Assembly: GCF_045999315.1 (NCBI RefSeq)
Contig: NZ_CP174607.1
Location: forward strand, 2,356,001-2,420,000
Length of the DNA: 64,000 nt
Reading direction: 5' to 3'
Source of the DNA: Peredibacter sp045999315
GTDB taxonomy: Bacteria > Bdellovibrionota > Bacteriovoracia > Bacteriovoracales > Bacteriovoracaceae
Shown here one piece after another: positions 58,749 through 64,000 of the stretch (position 1 is the stretch's first letter; the number at the start of each line of letters is the position of its first letter). A model generated the notes under the pieces. It made no database searches and was not told the origin of the DNA. It saw only the letters and a list, made by a program, of their open reading frames with translations. The position numbers and the translations under genes were made by a program.

Positions 58749-59649
58749 CGGCCGAGAGCTCCTGACCTGTTAGTTTTAAAAACACATCTTCTAAGTTACT
58801 AGGTCTAATTTGTAATGGATTAAGACCATGATCAGAATGGAGTGACGTCAAATCATGAAGGGAATGAGCACGGACATAAATCCCTGATGCGTCTTCATTA
58901 AAATGAAATGACTTTTGCTGAGACAACTTTTCTAGTTGTAAACGGTCCTCTAATTTAAAAATACCTACGAAACCTGGGGTGTGTTGATGAATCATGTCCT
59001 TCGGAGTTCCTTCCGCAGAGACTTTTCCATGATTCATGATGACCAGTCTGTTACACAAAACCTCTGCTTCATGCATGTAGTGAGTGGTCAGAACAATGGT
59101 TGTGCCTTGTTGATGAAGTTCTTTTACTTTTCCCCATAAAAGGTGACGTACGGCCGGATCAAGGCCCGTGGTGGGTTCATCTAAAATGAGAAGTTCAGGT
59201 CGACCAAGGAGGGCCCTTACAAAAACCAGGCGTCTTTTCATACCACCAGATAAAGTTAAAATCTTGGTGTCTTTCTTATGAGTAAGATTCATGTAGTCCA
59301 AAAGCTCGAGAACCCGCTTTTGTCTCTCATGTCTTGGGACACCGATAAAAGCACAATAGATCATCATGTTTTCCATGACAGTCAAACTTTCATCAAGAGC
59401 ATTGTCTTGGGTGACCACACCCATGCGTTTTTTAATCTCTCGACTATTGATTCTTGGATCATAACCAAAAACTGAGAGTTCTCCTCCGGTTCGCTGAACA
59501 GTTCCATAAGTCATGCTGATGAAAGTGGATTTTCCCGCTCCATTGGGACCGAGAAGGCCAAAGCACTCGCCTTGTTTGATGGAAAGATCGAGGTTATTAA
59601 CAGCGGTGAAGTCACCGAAAGTTTTTACCAGGGATTTTGCATTTATCAT
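58741..59649 (-). CDS. ABC transporter ATP-binding protein (NodI/DRA-like)
   Basis: 302 aa. GLLGPNGAGKSTFISM (Walker A), LTLSGGMKRRLVFVRALL (signature), LLILDEPTTGLD (Walker B), VLTTHYMHEAE (H-loop). The C-terminal ~70 residues form the accessory domain of the DRA/NodI group. Partner of the permease downstream. The glutaminase gene is divergent, 35 bases away. Confidence 0.9.
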   Translation of the reverse strand: MINAKSLVKTFGDFTAVNNLDLSIKQGECFGLLGPNGAGKSTFISMTYGTVQRTGGELSVFGYDPRINSREIKKRMGVVTQDNALDESLTVMENMMIYCAFIGVPRHERQKRVLELLDYMNLTHKKDTKILTLSGGMKRRLVFVRALLGRPELLILDEPTTGLDPAVRHLLWGKVKELHQQGTTIVLTTHYMHEAEVLCNRLVIMNHGKVSAEGTPKDMIHQHTPGFVGIFKLEDRLQLEKLSQQKSFHFNEDASGIYVRAHSLHDLTSLHSDHGLNPLQIRPSNLEDVFLKLTGQELSADA

Positions 59650-59684
59650 TCTTAAAATGGTAATGAATTTGCTATCCTTTATCT

Positions 59685-60596
59685 ATGAAAATCTTAGAAG
59701 AGCTTTATCAGAGACATTTGTCCTGTCGCGAAGGGCATCCTGCCACATATATTCCGGAACTTGCCAAGGCCAACGTGAATAACTTTGCCATTGTCATTGC
59801 CACAATTGATGGTGAAGTTTTTAAAGTTGGTGATCACGATGTTCAGTTCAGCATGCAATCAACTTCGAAACCTTTTTCTTACGGTATGGTTCTGCAAGAG
59901 ATGGGAAGAGATTTTGTCATGTCGAAAGTCGGAGTTGAGCCTACTGGTGAGGCCTTTAACTCTATTGTTGAATTAGAAAAAAATACCCACAGACCTTATA
60001 ACCCGATGATTAACTCAGGGGCGATTGCGATCAGTAGTTATATTAAAGGAACTCATTTTCAAGAGCGACTTCAGAATATGACGGAATTTTTTAGTCAATT
60101 CGCGGGCCAAAAACTTCGAATTGATGATGTGATCTTTGAATCGGAAAAGACCACTGCTCATCGAAATCGTTCCATTGCCCATCTTCTTCGTCACTTTGGC
60201 GTGATTGATGGAAAAATAGAAGAGTCTTTAGACCTCTATTTTAAACAGTGCTCGTTCATGGTGAATACGGTTGATTTGGCAATGATGGCAGCGACTCTCG
60301 CCAATAAAGGCGTGCATCCGAAAACGGGTGGTCGGGCCTTAAGCGAAGATTATACCGGTGATGTCCTAAGTCTTATGTTCACTTGCGGGATGTATGATAC
60401 TTCCGGTAAATGGGCGTATTCAGTTGGTATTCCGGCCAAGAGTGGAGTGAGTGGCGCCATCTTTGGAGTGGTTCCAGGTAAAATGGGGATTGCAGTCTAT
60501 TCACCACCTATTAATGAACATGGACACTCTATTCGAGGACTTAAGGTTTTTCAGGACCTTTCACGTGAGCTCAATTTAAGTATCTTTCGTAAATAA
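59685..60596 (+). CDS. glsA: Glutaminase
   Basis: 303 aa serine-dependent glutaminase. MQSTSKPFSYGMVLQ (Ser-x-x-Lys), VGVEPTGEAFNS, PYNPMINSGAIAIS, AHLLRHFGVI, SGVSGAIFGVVPGKMG. It deaminates glutamine to glutamate and ammonia. First gene of a probable four-gene run (59685-62261). Confidence 0.93.
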   Translation: MKILEELYQRHLSCREGHPATYIPELAKANVNNFAIVIATIDGEVFKVGDHDVQFSMQSTSKPFSYGMVLQEMGRDFVMSKVGVEPTGEAFNSIVELEKNTHRPYNPMINSGAIAISSYIKGTHFQERLQNMTEFFSQFAGQKLRIDDVIFESEKTTAHRNRSIAHLLRHFGVIDGKIEESLDLYFKQCSFMVNTVDLAMMAATLANKGVHPKTGGRALSEDYTGDVLSLMFTCGMYDTSGKWAYSVGIPAKSGVSGAIFGVVPGKMGIAVYSPPINEHGHSIRGLKVFQDLSRELNLSIFRK

Positions 60597-60621
60597 CCGA
60601 TAGGAAAACGAGGGTTTTATC

Positions 60622-61104
60622 ATGAAAAATTTCATCTTATTCTCAACATTGGTTCTCTCATTTCAAGCTTCGGCCGGGATCTTTGAAGGAGAAGAAGTTC
60701 TTTCAGATCAGGTCGTGAGTGTTCAGAACTGTGTAAGTCATTTGGACGCAGTGACATTGGCCCGAGGCGGAGGTTCTGCAGTTTCGGAAGTGCCGGTTGA
60801 TATTTATACCCTGGTGATTGAGCGCCAGATTGAAAAAGAAGTTTATAAAAAGAACCTTCTCTTTAAAAAGAAAGAAGGCACTTCCTATAAAGAAACCATC
60901 AATAAGTCTGAAGTTCTGACCTTTAAAGGGGAATCCGAGGACAGTGCTGAAGCTCAAAAGGCCGCAAATCTTGCCGCAAAAGAGGCATGCGAGTCTCAGC
61001 GATCAAAGTTCATGGGGACTGACAATTCAGAGCGAAGAGTCGTAGATAAAACTGAAGCTTCAAAATCTGAAAAAGAAAAATCACCTCGCGTACAAGCCCA
61101 GTAA
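60622..61104 (+). CDS. Exported hypothetical protein with charged tail
   Basis: 160 aa with signal peptide (MKNFILFSTLVLSFQASA). Strand-rich N-terminal half with one Cys (VQNCVSHLD), then a Lys/Glu-rich C-terminal segment (AEAQKAANLAAKEACESQRS). No family recognised. It ends directly before the next gene's ATG. Confidence 0.6.
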   Translation: MKNFILFSTLVLSFQASAGIFEGEEVLSDQVVSVQNCVSHLDAVTLARGGGSAVSEVPVDIYTLVIERQIEKEVYKKNLLFKKKEGTSYKETINKSEVLTFKGESEDSAEAQKAANLAAKEACESQRSKFMGTDNSERRVVDKTEASKSEKEKSPRVQAQ

Positions 61105-61812
61105 ATGTCCCGTGCCCTTAATCTCTACTTTCGCCTTTCGGTGAAAGAATTAGAGCGCGTGATTGAAGACTATCAGGCCGAATTTGATCAGGCCCTGGAA
61201 GACACATTCAGCGATGATGAACTTTTAAAGTACGAGCCGATGATTGATGCCATCGCGGCGATCTACGTTCAACCTATTTCAAACGAATTGAGCTTTGATG
61301 ATTTCTATGGAGATCCGGCCCAGGAAGAAAAGCAGCGTTTGTTTTTTGAATCTTGCCGGAGCTCCATCGTGTTGGAAAATCTTCCATACTTCGAGAGCAA
61401 TCCTATTCAAGTGACTTATCTCACAGATCTTTTGTGGAGCTTTGAAGAAGTTCTGATTGATCCGGGTGGCGTGTCTAATCTTATGTTTCGTAAAGACTAT
61501 CTGGAAGAATTAAAGCGCTACAAACCCATGGACTCGCTTCTCGCAGATAAACCTGAGAAGGTGATTGAGACCAAAACTTCTGTTCCTGTGTCGCCCATTG
61601 ATTTTTTGGTCCTGGATGTTTACAAAGAACTGGATCGTCTTAGAGGATTTGCTGTTCCTGTGGATGATTTAGGAGAGAAACCAAGACGAATCTATGAAGC
61701 AATGAAGAATGAGAAGCTGGACAGCACCGGTCTTTTCAAAAAGTCCGGACTTATTCCTAAGGATTTTGATGACGGACTGGAACGGTTAAAATTCTTTTTG
61801 AGAAAATTATAA
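61105..61812 (+). CDS. Cytosolic hypothetical protein
   Basis: 235 aa, acidic, helical, no signal. N-terminal SVKELERVIEDYQAEFDQAL, a region LFFESCRSSIVLENLPYF, and a C-terminal LDRLRGFAVPVDDLGEKPRR. No recognised domain. One-base overlap with the thioesterase gene implies coupling. Confidence 0.6.
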   Translation: MSRALNLYFRLSVKELERVIEDYQAEFDQALEDTFSDDELLKYEPMIDAIAAIYVQPISNELSFDDFYGDPAQEEKQRLFFESCRSSIVLENLPYFESNPIQVTYLTDLLWSFEEVLIDPGGVSNLMFRKDYLEELKRYKPMDSLLADKPEKVIETKTSVPVSPIDFLVLDVYKELDRLRGFAVPVDDLGEKPRRIYEAMKNEKLDSTGLFKKSGLIPKDFDDGLERLKFFLRKL

Positions 61813-62261
61813 TGACGCCAAATGAACTAACAAATTTTTTACATGAACAGATTCCACTCGCGAAGGCCCTTGATATAGAGATTATCAAGGCCACAGATCA
61901 TGAGGTGGAGGTCTTTGGACCTCTGTCCCCGAATCGTAACCATATGGGAACGGCCTTTGGTGGAAGTTTAAGTGCTGTGCTGATTCTCTCTTGTTACACT
62001 TGGTTATTTCATCGCCTGGATCAGGCAGGATTCAGTGCGCATGTTTTAATTAAAGAAGGGAAGACCGACTATCAGTTGCCGGTAGAGGAAGATCTGCGGG
62101 CCGTTTGTCTTTCGCCGGATGAATCACAGTTTGAAAAATTTATTGAATCTTTCAAACGCAAGGGCATGGGGAGAATCACCCTCAAGGCACATATCAAAAA
62201 TGCCTGCCTGTTTGAAGGTGTCTTTGTGGCCCAAAAATCTTCTGAACCTCGATTAGGTTAG
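61812..62261 (+). CDS. YiiD C-terminal-type hotdog thioesterase
   Basis: 149 aa hotdog fold; FGPLSPNRNHMGTAFGGSLSA is the helix-leading motif of the YiiD C-terminal / TIGR02447 thioesterase family. Likely acts on acyl-CoA. TAATG-type coupling to the upstream gene, and TTAG interlock with the convergent epoxide hydrolase. Confidence 0.82.
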   Translation: MTPNELTNFLHEQIPLAKALDIEIIKATDHEVEVFGPLSPNRNHMGTAFGGSLSAVLILSCYTWLFHRLDQAGFSAHVLIKEGKTDYQLPVEEDLRAVCLSPDESQFEKFIESFKRKGMGRITLKAHIKNACLFEGVFVAQKSSEPRLG

Positions 62262-63493
62262 TGAAAATTTTTAAAAGCGTCGCGAAGGTTGGCCGCAAAT
62301 AACTCCGGTTGTTCCATCGCCGCAAAATGTCCGCCCCGAGGAATGTCCTGAAAGTGAACGAGATTGTAACCTCGTCTGGCGGTCTCTAGACTTGGTCTTC
62401 CAAAAAGATGCTCTTTGGGATAAATCGCAATGGCGGTTGGAACATCCACATAACGAGGATGAAGTTCCCAGTTAAGTTCCGTCTTATATCCACGAGAATA
62501 CCAGAAGCTTGCCGCGATTCCTCCCTCATTCACAAGGTACATCATGATGTTAGTGATGAGTTTTTCTTTTGAAATGGTGTTCTCTAATTTCCCACCGTGA
62601 TCAGACCAGGCCCAGAACTTTTCCGCAATCCAGGCGGCCGTTCCGATGGGACTATCTGTGAGAGCAACTGCGGCCATCATGGGTTTGTTGGTTTGGATTC
62701 TTTGAAAATCAAAAGTAGGCCCATTAAAGTATTCTTCGTATTCCTGAATCCATTTCTTTTCGTCGTCAGTTTGTTCAGTCGCCGGAATGTTAAACCATAA
62801 AGGTAGATTGAGATGGATGGCCTTGACGTTTTGCGGGAACTGATCGGCCAATTGGACCGCCACCACGGCCCCAATGTCTCCGCCTTGGGTGACATAATGC
62901 TCATGTCCTATAATCTCAGTCATGAGCTTGTTCCAAATTTTTGCAGTGGTCTTCGCTTGAATGGGTTTCTTTGGCATTGAAGAGAATCCGAACCCCGGTA
63001 GTGAAGGGATAATGACTGTAAAAGCGTCTTCAGCTTTTCCACCGTGCTTAGAAGGTTCTGTCAGAGAAGAAATGCAATCCAGAAACTCAATAGCAGAGCC
63101 AGACGAACCATGAGTTAAAAGAAGCGGAAGCGGGTTTGGGCCCTCACCAACCACATAATAAAAATGGATCTGATACTCACCCACCTGGGCCATGTATTGG
63201 GGGAAGCCATTGAGTTTTATCTCTTCTTCACGCCAGTCGTACTGTGTGAGCCAATAGTGACGAAGTTCTTCTAGCCAACCAATGTCCGCACCGGTTTCCC
63301 AATTTGAAGCACCTTCAACCGGTGGCATTTGTTTTGGAAGTTTTGCGTTCATGATTCTGGCCGTGATTTCATCTAACTTTCCATCGGGGACATGGACCTT
63401 AAATTCTTCAATCAGGTCGGGTCGCGCGAAGAAAGGTCCACGCGCTCCAAGTTCTCGTTTATCGAATGAAAAATAATTAAAGGTATTGTCCAT
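62258..63493 (-). CDS. Epoxide-hydrolase-family alpha/beta hydrolase
   Basis: 411 aa. An N-terminal EHN domain (FKVHVPDGKLDEITARIMNA) precedes an alpha/beta hydrolase core with oxyanion-hole LLLTHGSSGSAIEFL, nucleophile Asp in VTQGGDIGAVVA, and His in PRGGHFAAMEQPEL. This matches EHN epoxide hydrolases. GGAG lies 8 bases before the ATG. Confidence 0.87.
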   Translation of the reverse strand: MDNTFNYFSFDKRELGARGPFFARPDLIEEFKVHVPDGKLDEITARIMNAKLPKQMPPVEGASNWETGADIGWLEELRHYWLTQYDWREEEIKLNGFPQYMAQVGEYQIHFYYVVGEGPNPLPLLLTHGSSGSAIEFLDCISSLTEPSKHGGKAEDAFTVIIPSLPGFGFSSMPKKPIQAKTTAKIWNKLMTEIIGHEHYVTQGGDIGAVVAVQLADQFPQNVKAIHLNLPLWFNIPATEQTDDEKKWIQEYEEYFNGPTFDFQRIQTNKPMMAAVALTDSPIGTAAWIAEKFWAWSDHGGKLENTISKEKLITNIMMYLVNEGGIAASFWYSRGYKTELNWELHPRYVDVPTAIAIYPKEHLFGRPSLETARRGYNLVHFQDIPRGGHFAAMEQPELFAANLRDAFKNFH

Positions 63494-63636
63494 AATGTTT
63501 TCTCCTCAATTCATTTAAATCGGCTTTTGCTAGAGAGGAAAGCTGTCTTGAATCAAGAGTAGAGTGTTTTATTAACGCCGGTAGATTTGAAAAGTGAACA
63601 AACTCAAGCGAGGTTAAGATTAACCAGGAGAGTTTC

Positions 63637-64000
63637 ATGAAAGTCGGAATTATTGGGGCAGGAAATATTGCACAGGCCGTTGCAAAACAACTGACTAGAA
63701 TAAATGTGGATGTGGTGCTCAGTAATAGCCGCGGCCCTGAATCTCTATTAAAACTTGTGAAAGAACTTGGGCCACATACCTGTGCCGGAACCGTTGTGGA
63801 GGCGGCCAAGGCCGAAATTGTGGTGCTTGCTGTTCCCTGGAGTAAAGTTCCGGAGGCGTTGAAACAAGTACCATCATGGGAAGGAAGAATTCTGATTGAT
63901 ACAACCAATCCGGTTGAGGTCCCAAGTTTTCGAACCGCCGATCTTCACGGAAAGACCTCCAGTGAAATTGTCGCAAGCTTGGCAATAGATGCCCGAGTTG
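63637..64000 (+). CDS. NAD(P)-binding oxidoreductase, F420/NADP-reductase-like (partial)
   Basis: Runs off the window after 121 residues. MKVGIIGAGNIAQAVAKQL is a Rossmann start, VVLSNSRGPESL fits NADPH-phosphate binding, VVLAVPWSKVPEAL and LIDTTNP follow. This is the NADPH-dependent F420-reductase-like family. GGAG seven bases before the ATG. The C-terminal half is missing. Confidence 0.82.
   Translation, partial: MKVGIIGAGNIAQAVAKQLTRINVDVVLSNSRGPESLLKLVKELGPHTCAGTVVEAAKAEIVVLAVPWSKVPEALKQVPSWEGRILIDTTNPVEVPSFRTADLHGKTSSEIVASLAIDARV

Noticed and set aside
63477..63908. Open frame of 143 codons on the minus strand
   Set aside because: Lies over the start of a Rossmann-fold gene and the promoter of the epoxide hydrolase; composition unlike a protein.

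Overview
The window looks like a stretch of chromosome from a Gram-negative, moderately AT-rich bacterium of the Bdellovibrionota, probably the Bacteriovoracales (Bacteriovorax/Peredibacter-like). This is inferred from content, not from any search. The pointers are a TIGR02147-type regulator beside small exported proteins, many exported hydrolases and lipoproteins, a FecR/LysM envelope-signalling operon, a single flagellin gene, a SWIB-domain protein, and gene-dense packing on both strands with very short gaps. I saw no rRNA, tRNA, CRISPR array, prophage or complete insertion sequence.

Layout. 1-17 kb: a partial PhnA-like gene, an MFS pump with a divergent ArsR regulator and a perfect operator-like dyad, YceI and isochorismatase-like genes, an aldo/keto reductase, a TMEM175 channel, three exported endonuclease/exonuclease/phosphatase (EEP) proteins (two close paralogues), a lone IS1-like transposase, an exported serine protease, a three-gene operon (SRPBCC, cyclase, nitronate monooxygenase), an exported zinc peptidase candidate, a PAP2 phosphatase, a DUF2905 protein, PilZ and LigB-type dioxygenase genes. 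17-29 kb: mostly exported or envelope proteins, including a phospholipase D-like protein, a transglutaminase-like protein with a beta-rich C terminus, an M48 lipoprotein, a protein-glutaminase-like enzyme, a secreted HNH protein, a hemolysin III protein, a second YceI and lipoproteins.

29-37 kb: a signalling block. A five-gene minus-strand operon (FecR protein, LysM/beta-barrel protein, LysM lipoprotein, receiver-like protein, CheY-like receiver) is divergent from a membrane kinase that joins sensor, HAMP, PAS, HPt and CheA-type ATPase modules. A second CheY-like gene overlaps the kinase 3' end. 38-44 kb: a histone-deacetylase-fold enzyme, flagellin, and a beta-phosphoglucomutase/trehalose-phosphatase fusion overlapping a GH65 glycoside phosphorylase gene.

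44-48.5 kb: a reactive-sulfur island with a two-cysteine ArsR (BigR/SqrR-like) regulator, a TSUP exporter, two YeeE/YedE halves, an ETHE1-type persulfide dioxygenase and an Atm1-type ABC exporter. 48.5-51.9 kb: MoaF-like, drug-efflux MFS and PilZ genes. 52-54.6 kb: very strongly codon-biased small exported proteins, two of them tandem duplicates, followed by a terminator, a TIGR02147 regulator and a distant homologue of the third small protein. The rest holds serA, SWIB, a rhomboid protease, an exported Pro/Thr-tailed protein, an ABC-2 transporter, glutaminase, a thioesterase, an epoxide hydrolase and a partial NAD(P)-binding protein.

Gene packing is tight. Five convergent gene pairs interlock their stop codons in exactly four shared bases, and three others overlap by 23-32 bases. 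All functions are read from motifs by eye. Percent identities and residue positions are approximate unless a codon position was counted.
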